Shown: piece after piece, positions 1 to 7,951 of the stretch
Numbering within the stretch: position 1 is the stretch's first letter
Layout: the number at the start of each line of letters is the position of its first letter
NCBI RefSeq assembly: GCF_025950095.1
Contig: NZ_JAPDDR010000004.1
Coordinates: 186,001 to 250,000 of the forward strand
Reading direction: 5' to 3'
DNA length: 64,000 nucleotides
Source: Luteolibacter rhizosphaerae
Lineage (GTDB): Bacteria > Verrucomicrobiota > Verrucomicrobiia > Verrucomicrobiales > Akkermansiaceae
Position numbers and translations under genes: made by a program
The notes under the pieces: generated by a model
The model's input: the letters and a program-made list of their open reading frames with translations, nothing else
Told to the model about the DNA's origin: nothing
Database searches by the model: none

Positions 1-29
1 TTAAAGTTTCAAAGTCCATAGCACAGCCC

Positions 30-617
30 TCAGCGGTTGGTAGACCCATTGGCTACGATTTCAACGCGGTCAAGCGAAATGCACGTAGCATGATCCCGGA
101 TGCAAATAATCGTTGTATTTGGAATGCCTGATTCCACCCAAAAGTATCTCGAGTCCCTCGATAGTTTCGTGAAAAACCACCCTCTCAAACCATCAAATTT
201 TAACATAGAGGCCCAAAAATTTATAACGGAATTATCAAATTTTCTGCCGCTTTGAGGCTCTCCATACTTTGGACGAGCACGACCTCTGAACTCTCGCCGA
301 GCATACTCGAAAAACTTCAGACCCTCGAAGGTTGTGAGATCTAGCATTTTTTTCATGGAGAGGGCTACCTTCACCACCGCATATTCGCGGTATTTCAAGC
401 ACTCCTCGTCGTTATCCCACGCTGCTACGTAACCCCAGGATTTCGCGTCGTCCTTCCCGTTCGAAATCCCGTCTTCGAAAAAATACACACCGGGCCCAAG
501 CCACTTGTCGTCCCCGTCGCTGGGCAGGAAATTTTTGTCCTCCTTGATATCGCGGGCTGCCTCTGAGCTGGTGCCATGGTATCCGGTGGTCTCGTGTGCG
601 ATACAAGGGTCTGCCAT
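30..617 (-). CDS. PARP-like ADP-ribosyltransferase-fold protein, hypothetical
   Basis: 195-residue protein. Residues 12-16 (GYHGT) followed by WLGPGVYFF at 39-47 and a downstream SWG segment resemble the HGT...GxYF core of PARP/tRNA-phosphotransferase-like ADP-ribosyltransferase folds, where the His and Tyr hold NAD. A catalytic Glu is not certain; VEIV near residue 187 is a candidate. There is no signal peptide or membrane segment, so it is probably cytosolic. The reading frame upstream has a stop before any other Met, which supports the ATG at 617. It lies alone on the minus strand at the edge of a phage module, with base composition lower in GC than the capsid genes. A toxin, defence or phage-modifying role is inferred from context. 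The fold call rests on two motifs only. Confidence 0.6.
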   Translation of the reverse strand: MADPCIAHETTGYHGTSSEAARDIKEDKNFLPSDGDDKWLGPGVYFFEDGISNGKDDAKSWGYVAAWDNDEECLKYREYAVVKVALSMKKMLDLTTFEGLKFFEYARREFRGRARPKYGEPQSGRKFDNSVINFWASMLKFDGLRGWFFTKLSRDSRYFWVESGIPNTTIICIRDHATCISLDRVEIVANGSTNR

Positions 618-826
618 GGGAGGAAGAGCTTTAGATACGGTATAGTATCTAATAGTCGAGCAAGATTTGTTAGGTCGTCTGCTTCAACTTTGAGCTGAGC
701 CATCGCCCTGCGTAGCCTTGACCCCTCTGCTACCCTGCAGCCGCGGGCCGGGGAACCCCTACAGCAGCCCCGCGATCGCTAGATCGTCGAGCATCGTGGC
801 GCGATCATGTCCCCGGCGACCGGGGC

Positions 827-1534
827 TCAGACTTGCGATTGGGAGATCCCTGATCCTTTTTTCCTCAGGTTGGGATGGCGCAACAGAACGCTGAGGGTCG
901 CCGCACTGGCCAAAACTGCGACGGGCAGTACCGCCCAATCGGGCGGCTTGGCGCCCTCTGCGAGGAAGTTCGTGAGAGCGTGAATAAGGATGCACCACCC
1001 CAAGCTTCCCGAAATAACTCTCACAATGCCGAATGCGGTTGCGGCGAAGAATACGGTGACCAGGCTTGCCGGTGAGAAGCCCCAGTGGAGGAAAGTAAAA
1101 CCTAACGCTGACACAAGGATCGCCAGCTGCGGGTGAACCTCCCAATGAGCGAGGGCATAGCCTCGAAAAGCAAGTTCTTCCCAAGTGGCCACGGCCAATG
1201 CCACGCAAAGCATGTGGGCCACCGGGTAACCGGCTGGGAAACCGCGAAAGAAAGCCACATTAAGTAGCAGGTATGGAAGAACGAGAAAAACCGTTCTGGT
1301 AAGGGGCAGGCGAAACGACCCGATTCGTAGGAACCGTCTCCAAACAAGAACCGGGAGAGCCCACACTGTCAGTCGGAGTGCCCAGCAGGTGGCGTCGACC
1401 AAGAGAGGGTTTGCAATCACCCTCGCCGCCCATCGCCGCAGGTAGGGATCTGCCACTAATGTTGCGATCGTCGATCCCACAAGGATGATGACAAAGGCAA
1501 CGCGCAGGATAGCTAGTATGGGCGAGGAGATCAT
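827..1534 (-). CDS. CPBP family intramembrane metalloprotease
   Basis: About 235 residues with several hydrophobic helices. The three CPBP (CAAX protease/Abi) motifs are visible: EExxxR at 119-124 within WEELAFRG, FxxxH at 146-150 and HxxxN at 185-189. Family members are membrane-embedded glutamic-type proteases used in CAAX processing, bacteriocin self-immunity or unknown roles. The frame is open further upstream, but the ATG at 1534 overlaps the stop of the preceding gene by ATGA, which marks a translationally coupled start. It forms a two-gene operon with the membrane protein at 1531-2013. The substrate is unknown. Confidence 0.8.
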   Translation of the reverse strand: MISSPILAILRVAFVIILVGSTIATLVADPYLRRWAARVIANPLLVDATCWALRLTVWALPVLVWRRFLRIGSFRLPLTRTVFLVLPYLLLNVAFFRGFPAGYPVAHMLCVALAVATWEELAFRGYALAHWEVHPQLAILVSALGFTFLHWGFSPASLVTVFFAATAFGIVRVISGSLGWCILIHALTNFLAEGAKPPDWAVLPVAVLASAATLSVLLRHPNLRKKGSGISQSQV

Positions 1535-2013
1535 TGGCGGTCCAATCCGACGAGCCTCTTTCTCCGCCTCGCTCGCCAGAGCAGCAGGGCGGACCATGGG
1601 AGAGCTACGGCGCATAGAAGGGACCAGTATGGCATCGAAAGCGCCCAATCGTTGGGACGTCCTCCCACGAGCATCATTATCATCTCGTACTCTAAGGTCT
1701 CGTCCGCATCGGACTTCTCCCACCAGTCTTTATCGTTAAATCGCGAGGCGGCCTGGGCTCCCGTAATGAAAGTGGGCCAAAGGAAATGATCAAAGCGCTG
1801 CATGAAAGGACCTGCCTCCGTGCGAGTGAATGAGCTATCGACAACGGCTTTCTGGCGAACGAGGAATATAGAACCGCTGTAGGGAGTGACTTGCCCCCCT
1901 TTGAATTCAAGGAAGGTCCAATGTTTGTAGGAATCCCGCCACGCCCAGCAGATAAAACCCATCACGAGGATGCCGGACCAGAAGGTGATGGATCGGTGCA
2001 GGGCGAGCTTCAC
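1531..2013 (-). CDS. Two-TM hypothetical membrane protein upstream of CPBP protease
   Basis: About 160 residues. One hydrophobic helix lies near the N-terminus (FWSGILVMGFICWAW), then a soluble stretch with aromatic residues, then a second helix (PYWSLLCAVALPWSALLLW) followed by an Arg/Lys-rich tail, so the middle should be extracytoplasmic or lumenal and the tail cytosolic. The frame is open to an ATG at 2103, but I prefer the GTG at 2013 because the protein then starts directly before the first helix and clears the divergent gene at 2112. It is coupled by a 4-bp overlap to the CPBP protease, so the two probably act together. No family recognised. Confidence 0.65.
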   Translation of the reverse strand: MKLALHRSITFWSGILVMGFICWAWRDSYKHWTFLEFKGGQVTPYSGSIFLVRQKAVVDSSFTRTEAGPFMQRFDHFLWPTFITGAQAASRFNDKDWWEKSDADETLEYEMIMMLVGGRPNDWALSMPYWSLLCAVALPWSALLLWRARRRKRLVGLDRQ

Positions 2014-2111
2014 GGGGGCAATCTGAAAGACCGCGCCACCCGTTGCGAGTCCTGATCTCGTTGCTACCGTAACGGATGGCAGGCACCAGACCGATACAGC
2101 CATTTCCCGGC

Positions 2112-2456
2112 ATGGACGGGTGGACGCGGGCCAGTCGCAACTACCCTCTGCCCGCCGGTCTCCCTGATCACGCGCGCTGCAAGGTGATCGAGCAGCCAGA
2201 ATCCCAGAGGCTGGTCATCGAGGTGGACGGGAAGCGCTGGGATCTCCCGTGGTGGAACGTGGAGATCGGCGATGAATACCAGACCCGCAGCGGCCAGTGG
2301 ATACGGGAGCCGGACGAGCGGGTCCGTCGGTATGTGATCAAGCGCTTGTCATGGGCCCGCGGGCTCGAGAAGGTGCCTGGGCGGGACCAATGCTACTGGA
2401 TTGATCACTACGAGTGGGTGCTCCGGCGGAACGGGTGGGAGGTGCCGCCGGAGTGA
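2112..2456 (+). CDS. Hypothetical protein at the left end of the virion module
   Basis: 114 residues from ATG 2112; the frame is open from an earlier ATG at 2076, which would run into the divergent gene. Rich in Trp, Arg and charged residues (for example DGKRWDLPWW, DHYEWVLRRNGW), soluble, no signal peptide. No family recognised. It is the first rightward gene of the phage-type run, so it may be a small morphogenesis or early structural-region protein, but nothing in the sequence shows this. Confidence 0.55.
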   Translation: MDGWTRASRNYPLPAGLPDHARCKVIEQPESQRLVIEVDGKRWDLPWWNVEIGDEYQTRSGQWIREPDERVRRYVIKRLSWARGLEKVPGRDQCYWIDHYEWVLRRNGWEVPPE

Positions 2457-2514
2457 GATGCGGGGGCCACTGCCACGGCGTGCCGGTAGCGAAGGCTCCT
2501 GACAGCCTCCACCC

Positions 2515-2769
2515 ATGGCCGAAGTCCTGACCGCCGCGCTCGCCGCCAATGCCGAATCCTCCGAGCTTGCCGTAACCCCGCTGGCTCCGCTCGGCCTCAC
2601 CTGCGACAACCCTTGCACGGTGCTGGTCAAAAACACGGCCTCAGGCGGGCCTTCGTGGGCGGTGCTCTACCAGGGAGGGAAGGAAGACGCCCGGATCATC
2701 TACCCGCCCGGGCCCGTGATCAAGGTAAGGGCCGGTGCCGCCGCTGCCCGCGTGCTTATCAACAGCTAA
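2515..2769 (+). CDS. Small hypothetical phage-module protein
   Basis: 84 residues: an Ala-rich start, then a beta-like part rich in Gly, Pro and Val (VLVKNTASGGPSWAVLYQGG). It is followed after 4 bp by the SGNH hydrolase gene, so the two are probably co-transcribed. Size and composition would fit a small virion decoration protein or a chaperone for the next product, but no family is recognised. Confidence 0.5.
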   Translation: MAEVLTAALAANAESSELAVTPLAPLGLTCDNPCTVLVKNTASGGPSWAVLYQGGKEDARIIYPPGPVIKVRAGAAAARVLINS

Positions 2770-2773
2770 GGCC

Positions 2774-4192
2774 ATGCACCACGCCTGCCATAGCCCGGTG
2801 CACTTCGCGCCCGATGAGATCCCCTCGCGGCTTCAACCCCTGATCCGCACTGGTGGAGCTGTAACGCCCATCGTTCGCATGCTGTCGATCGGCGATTCCC
2901 ACACGGTCTACGGCGCCCGCTACAACACCAGCACGAACAACTTCGCACTGACCGCCCGCTCCCATTGGAGCACGGCAGGCGTGCGGATGCGCCGGGCCCT
3001 TGCCCATGGCCGCAATTCCTACGGCACGCCCAACGCTCAATCCCGTCTCTATTGCTACGGCGCTGCAGGTGCCCGCCTCGACCAGATCGAGACGAACACC
3101 GACACGGGCCTGCCCAAGCTGATCGCGGATTACGGCGCGGTCGCTTCTTCATCGCTCGTGGTTTTGAGAGGCTGCGGGAATGACTTCGCCGCCGGAGCCT
3201 CGCTGGCCACCGTGCAAGCAAGGATGACGTCGTTCGTGAACGGGCTGCTAGCGGCCAACTTCGCCGCCATTGTTATCATGAGCCAGGGGCCGCGGCTGTA
3301 TTCGACTACCCCGGTAGACGAGACCGTCGTGCTGCCAAAGCGGCTCGGGTATAACAGCTGGCTGGAGAACACCTTCTGCCCGTCCAATCCGAAGCTCTAC
3401 TTCTGCAATATCAACGATATCGGCGAGGATCCCGGAAACCCCGGCTATGCGCTCGCGTCCAAGTTCGACACGCTGGCCCCCGGCCACTGCTACGACTGGG
3501 TCGCGAGTCGGCAGGGGCAAGCGTTGGCGAACGTGATCGCCACGATCCCCGGAGTTTCTTTCGAGCCCGCCTGGGCCGATGCTTCCTTCTTCAGCACCGC
3601 GCTCAACGCCACGGCTCAGAATCCGAATGGTAATCCACTACTCACCGGAACGGGAACCGAGGGATCCCCCACCGTCTGCTATGCGGCGCGCATTCAGGTA
3701 GACAGCGGGACGGCGACGTGGGCGTGGTCCACCGTGACCCGTAACGGCAGGACGGTGAAGAAGCTGGACATCCTGACAAACACCGGGGTCGTTTCCTTCC
3801 AGTCCGCTCAATCCGAATTCGGCGGGCTGGGTGCATTTGCGGGGATCACCAGCGCCTTCGATCCGGCCACGGAATCGGTCTATGGAACCGTCTCTCTCGA
3901 AGGCGAGCCTGCGGGCTGGGCTTTCACTGAGATCAAGATGGAACTCCTGCAGTGGGGCGGGAGCTACAAAACCGCCGCCGACCAGATCAGCGACGACAAT
4001 GGCGGCTCCGGCGTGCTGGAGGTGCTGCCGCGCTCGGTGCTTTCCTCGCCTCCCATGCTCATGGGTGGCACCGTGGGCTGTAACGGCCGCCTAAAGTTCC
4101 GCGGCACTGGAACGGTCTACCTCGACTGGATGACGGTCCACTCGTCTGCAGATCACCTCGGGCCTTACCGCGACCAGTTCACTGCGCCGTGA
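2774..4192 (+). CDS. SGNH/GDSL-type hydrolase in phage module
   Basis: 472 residues from ATG 2774, chosen because it follows the previous stop by 4 bp. Block I is SIGDSH (38-43) with Ser42 as the candidate nucleophile, block III is GCGND (133-137), and FDTLAPGHCYDW (231-242) can supply the block V Asp/His pair. This family hydrolyses acyl or carbohydrate esters. The second half (about 270-472) is beta-rich without catalytic motifs and may be a binding or assembly domain. Being directly upstream of the portal gene, it could be a virion-attached esterase acting on host surface polysaccharide. In Mu-like clusters terminase genes usually sit here. Confidence 0.7.
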   Translation: MHHACHSPVHFAPDEIPSRLQPLIRTGGAVTPIVRMLSIGDSHTVYGARYNTSTNNFALTARSHWSTAGVRMRRALAHGRNSYGTPNAQSRLYCYGAAGARLDQIETNTDTGLPKLIADYGAVASSSLVVLRGCGNDFAAGASLATVQARMTSFVNGLLAANFAAIVIMSQGPRLYSTTPVDETVVLPKRLGYNSWLENTFCPSNPKLYFCNINDIGEDPGNPGYALASKFDTLAPGHCYDWVASRQGQALANVIATIPGVSFEPAWADASFFSTALNATAQNPNGNPLLTGTGTEGSPTVCYAARIQVDSGTATWAWSTVTRNGRTVKKLDILTNTGVVSFQSAQSEFGGLGAFAGITSAFDPATESVYGTVSLEGEPAGWAFTEIKMELLQWGGSYKTAADQISDDNGGSGVLEVLPRSVLSSPPMLMGGTVGCNGRLKFRGTGTVYLDWMTVHSSADHLGPYRDQFTAP

Positions 4193-4245
4193 GGGGGCCA
4201 GTGTCGCCCCGTGCGGGCTTCTCCCGAGGGTGACACGCTCGCGGC

Positions 4246-5895
4246 ATGGGAAATACCTGCGCCCCCGTCGGCTCCGCGCTTCCGCCTCGCCGGGATCAAC
4301 TGATCACCGCGGCGGATACCGCGCCTGTGCCGTCCTTCTCCGGATATGGGGACTCTATCATCGTGCCGCAGGCGAAGGACCGCATGCGCGAGCTGATCGA
4401 GCGCGAGCAGCTTCCCACGGAGATGAAGGCGACGCTGGCCGGTTCTCTCACGGGCGACATGCAGCGTCAGCAGCTTCTCTTCCAAGCGATGATCGACACG
4501 TGGCCGCACCTGTCCAAGGCACTGCGGGAAGTGAAGCTGGCAGTACGCAACGCCCCTTGGCAGGTCAATGCTTGGGCTCCACGCGGGAAGAAGCCGACCG
4601 CCGCCTCGGAGAAGCTGGCCCGCTTCGTGGAAGACTCGATCTGGGGCATGAAGCCCGACATGATCAAGGGGCTGAAAGGCTTCGAGGGCACGCTTGAGGA
4701 GATCACTCTCGGCTACTTCATGGGTCACTATGTGGGCGAGATCCACTGGCAGAAGGAATCCATCTGGATGAAGGCGGGCGGAGAGACGGAGGTCGAGGGC
4801 CACCGCTGGCTGCCGCAGTGCTCCAAGACCCTGCCGCCCCGCTTCTACGGCTACCCGTATTGGGATCAGGACGAAGACCGCCTGATGCTTGACCGCACCG
4901 GGGGAGAGGGGATGCATGAGGCGTTCGAGGACTTTCCTGAGCACCGTTTCCTTGTCGGAGTGAACGGCGCGCACTCGGGGCACCCTACGATTGCCGCGCC
5001 CCTCCGGGCGCTCACCGGCTACTGGATGGCGGCCGTCTACGGGCTGAAGTGGCTGATGCAGTATGCGCAGCTTTTCGGCGTGCCGTTCCGGTGGGCCGAG
5101 TATGAGGCGGGAGATCCGACCGCGAAGGCGGAGATCATGGCCATGATGCGGCGCATTGGCACCGAGGGGTGGGCCGCGTTCCCAAAGGGCACCAAGATGG
5201 AGTTCCTCAACGAGGCCGGCGGCGGAAGTTCGCTGGTCCAGCGGGAGCTGCTCAAGCTGGCCGACGAGCAATGCGACATCTTCATCCTCGGGCAGACCCT
5301 CACGAGCTCGCAGGGCGACAAGGGCAGCCAAGCGCTTGGCACGGTCCACATGCAGGTCCGACAGGAGATCCTAAAGGGCGTCTGCGACTTCGCCGGGGAG
5401 GTGCTGACCCACCAGTTTGCGCCGTCGATCGTGGCCCTCAACTACGGCGACCGCCGGAAGGACATCCCGGGCATCTGGGCGAAGTTCGAGGCACCCATCG
5501 ATGAGCAAAAGCTTGCCGAGCGTGACAACGCCCTCGGTATCCTGAGCGGCAAGGTGCCGGTGGCGAAGGCTTGGTTTTACGAGAGGCACAAGCTGCCGAT
5601 GCCAGCCGAGGGCGAGGAATTGCTCGTTCCCGAACCGCAGCCCGTTCCCGAACCGCCGAAGCTCGGGCCCGATGGGCAGCCTGTCCAGCCTGATGAGGAC
5701 GAGGACGACGAAGTCGCGGAGAAGGATCCCGAGAAGGTCGCCGCAAGCGAAGCGAGCCATCTCCCTGCCGAACTCAAGGCGCTGCTGAAGCGGATGGAGA
5801 AGGCCGCGGCGAAGGGTGGCATCATCGATGCGGATGCCATCGCCGATCTGATGGGCGCGGCTTGGATCAACTCGGCGAAGAAAGACGTCGACTGA
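4246..5895 (+). CDS. Phage portal protein, DUF935 / Mu gp29-like
   Basis: 549 residues. The middle of the protein matches the DUF935 portal family: LTGYWMAAVYGLKWLMQYAQ, FGVPFRWAEY and FILGQTLTSSQGDKGSQALG, the last being a very typical family segment. The portal is a dodecameric ring at one capsid vertex through which DNA is packaged. The C-terminus (about 465-520) is acidic and Pro-rich, ending in a helix. Its stop TGATG overlaps the start of the next head gene. The neighbour order portal, F-like, G-like, protease/scaffold and capsid is that of Mu-type heads. Confidence 0.92.
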   Translation: MGNTCAPVGSALPPRRDQLITAADTAPVPSFSGYGDSIIVPQAKDRMRELIEREQLPTEMKATLAGSLTGDMQRQQLLFQAMIDTWPHLSKALREVKLAVRNAPWQVNAWAPRGKKPTAASEKLARFVEDSIWGMKPDMIKGLKGFEGTLEEITLGYFMGHYVGEIHWQKESIWMKAGGETEVEGHRWLPQCSKTLPPRFYGYPYWDQDEDRLMLDRTGGEGMHEAFEDFPEHRFLVGVNGAHSGHPTIAAPLRALTGYWMAAVYGLKWLMQYAQLFGVPFRWAEYEAGDPTAKAEIMAMMRRIGTEGWAAFPKGTKMEFLNEAGGGSSLVQRELLKLADEQCDIFILGQTLTSSQGDKGSQALGTVHMQVRQEILKGVCDFAGEVLTHQFAPSIVALNYGDRRKDIPGIWAKFEAPIDEQKLAERDNALGILSGKVPVAKAWFYERHKLPMPAEGEELLVPEPQPVPEPPKLGPDGQPVQPDEDEDDEVAEKDPEKVAASEASHLPAELKALLKRMEKAAAKGGIIDADAIADLMGAAWINSAKKDVD

Positions 5896-7259
5896 TGGCC
5901 ACCGAGGACCAATTCACCCAGGCATTCCGCAGCTTCGCGCGGCGGGAGAACCTGCCGGCCGAACTCACCAGCCAGCAGTGGGCAGACGTGCCGCGGGAAA
6001 TCCGCGAGCGCGCCTTCTTCATGTCGCGCGTGACCGATGCGGAAATCCTCCAGCAGTTTCGGACCGGGCTTGATGACATTCTCGCAGGAAATAAGGGCAT
6101 CGATCAGGTCGAGAAGGAGCTTTGGTTCTACCTCCGCGACGTCGGCTATCAGCCTGGGGAAGGTAAGGCCGGAGGGTTGGAGGATCTTTCCAGCGCCGCC
6201 CGCATCCGCACCGTGCTCGATACCAACATCGCCATGGCCCGCGGGCATGCGCAGTGGGTGAAGAAGCAGACGCTGATCGACGTTTGGCCGTTCCAGCGCC
6301 TGGTGCGGATCTCCGCCCGGGATGAAAAACGCCCATGGGTCGCCCGGTGGCGGCAGGCAATGGCGGAGCTGGGGGAGAACACAAAGGCCGTGGCCGTCGG
6401 GAGCCCGAACCCACTGGCGGATGATCCACTTGAAGACGTCTTCTGCGTGGCACCGCTCAACGATCCGATTTGGCAGGCGATCTCCATCTTCGATCAACCC
6501 TATCCGCCCTACGACTGGGGCTCGGGTGTCGGGGTGGTTGCCGTGGACATTGCCGAGGGCGATCGGCTCGGCCTGAAACTCGATGCTGCAGACCCCGCGC
6601 TTGAGCCGGTGGTGAAGTCGATGAACGAAGGGCTGGAGGCCACGCCCCAAGTGTCGGATCCGGTGCTCCGAAAATCGCTCGAGGAATCGCTCGGGCGCTT
6701 CGGTGAGTGGGACGGTGACAAGATGATCTTCACGGACCCGGACGGAACCCGGCCCATGACGGCGGAGAAGCTCAAGGAAGTATGGGATAAGCCGGCGCCG
6801 GAGGGATACGACACGCTTACCCAGCGCGACGAGTTGGAGAAGTGGGATGACGGCGCCACTCCGGACGAGATCGAGGCACGCACCACACTGCGGAAGCTCT
6901 TTGACCGCATTGTGACCGCGAAGCAGCCAGACGAACTCTGGCGCGCGTTCTCTCTCGATCCGGCGCAGGCCGTGGGCCTCATCCGCGGGCTTGCTAATCG
7001 TCGCCTGAACATCCCGGCCAATGTCGCCGGGTGGGATTGGGTGCCGCGTCTCTCGCAGGCGTTGGCGATCCACGACGGGGCGGGGGAGGGCTGGACCGTG
7101 ATTGTCCAGGTGCGTGGCGTGAAGACCGCCAAGGATATCTCCGCCATCCGCCCGGGGAAGCCGGGCTTTGTGTACGTGGGCGGCACCGAGTTTCAGGTCG
7201 CCGACTTCAAGCAGGACGTCCGCACGCGCCGTATCACCATCACCCTGCAGGAAGCATGA
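5895..7259 (+). CDS. Phage head morphogenesis protein (Mu gpF-like) with degenerate ART-like C-terminus
   Basis: 454 residues. The start is set at ATG 5895, which overlaps the portal stop. The N-terminal half has the minor-head signature (residues about 90-230): ARIRTVLDTNIAMARGHAQW, then WQAISIFDQPYPPYDWGSGV. F/gp7-like proteins bind the portal and seed procapsid assembly. The last 110 residues (IRGLANRRLNIP, then VRGVKTAKDIS, then FVYVGGTEFQV) follow the layout of ADP-ribosyltransferase exoenzyme domains seen fused to some minor head proteins, but no ExE motif is present, so that domain looks inactive. The stop overlaps the next start. Confidence 0.85.
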   Translation: MATEDQFTQAFRSFARRENLPAELTSQQWADVPREIRERAFFMSRVTDAEILQQFRTGLDDILAGNKGIDQVEKELWFYLRDVGYQPGEGKAGGLEDLSSAARIRTVLDTNIAMARGHAQWVKKQTLIDVWPFQRLVRISARDEKRPWVARWRQAMAELGENTKAVAVGSPNPLADDPLEDVFCVAPLNDPIWQAISIFDQPYPPYDWGSGVGVVAVDIAEGDRLGLKLDAADPALEPVVKSMNEGLEATPQVSDPVLRKSLEESLGRFGEWDGDKMIFTDPDGTRPMTAEKLKEVWDKPAPEGYDTLTQRDELEKWDDGATPDEIEARTTLRKLFDRIVTAKQPDELWRAFSLDPAQAVGLIRGLANRRLNIPANVAGWDWVPRLSQALAIHDGAGEGWTVIVQVRGVKTAKDISAIRPGKPGFVYVGGTEFQVADFKQDVRTRRITITLQEA

Positions 7260-7909
7260 GCGTGAAGGTCTCCATCAGCATCGATGCGGCAGCGCCGAAA
7301 GCACGGCTTGAGGTCGTGCAGAAGGTGGCAAAGGACCGAGCAAAAACGAATGCCGTGATCGGCGAAGCGGTGGCGGCGCTTGCCCGGCAGCGAATCCACG
7401 ATCGCTACGTTGTCGAGGAGACGCGCACGAACTTCTGGGAGCGGGTGCAGAACTCGATCGAGAGCGAGGCGGACGAGAACGGTGCCACGATCACTTACAA
7501 CGAGCTCGGCATCGGCCTTCGGTATCGCGGCGGCACGGTGACTCCCGGGAAGTCGATCAGCACCTTCACAGGCAAGCTTACGCGCGCGCTGGCCATTCCC
7601 TCCGATAAGGTCCCGCTCGTGAACAAGCGCCCGGTCGCGCCACGGTATGCAGGGCTTCTTGCCTTCCTCCGTTCGACCACTCGAGGCGATACTGTTGGGG
7701 TGCTGGTGGAGGGTCAGCAGAAGGTGATCACTAGGGGACCGAACAAGGGCAAGACGCGCATCGTGCCGAAGCCCGGCGGAGATTTGCTCTACGTTCTGAA
7801 GAAGATGACCCGGCACCGCCCTGATCCGCAGATCCTACCGGACGAGTCCGCGATCCAGGCGGCAGGGCAGGCAGCGATTCAACGCCTCCTCTTCGCCGGG
7901 GGCCAGTGA
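7256..7909 (+). CDS. Phage virion morphogenesis protein, Mu gpG-like
   Basis: 217 residues from ATG 7256, which overlaps the preceding TGA. Helical N-terminus with basic residues, then GIGLRYRGGTVTPGKSIS, a segment typical of the G/virion-morphogenesis group (tail completion or head-tail joining). The ending is KKMTRHRPDPQILPDE. No signal peptide. Its place between the F-like gene and the protease/scaffold gene is the normal place of Mu gene G. The assignment is by position plus weak sequence pattern; a generic head-tail joining protein is the alternative. Confidence 0.65.
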   Translation: MSVKVSISIDAAAPKARLEVVQKVAKDRAKTNAVIGEAVAALARQRIHDRYVVEETRTNFWERVQNSIESEADENGATITYNELGIGLRYRGGTVTPGKSISTFTGKLTRALAIPSDKVPLVNKRPVAPRYAGLLAFLRSTTRGDTVGVLVEGQQKVITRGPNKGKTRIVPKPGGDLLYVLKKMTRHRPDPQILPDESAIQAAGQAAIQRLLFAGGQ

Positions 7910-7951
7910 GTCGCGTGGAGCTTTACCAATGGTGGTGGCTTCATCGCTCTC

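Noticed and set aside
425-703. 92-residue frame overlapping the ADP-ribosyltransferase-fold gene
   Set aside because: The first 29 residues look protein-like, but the rest is an alternate frame of the better-supported gene.
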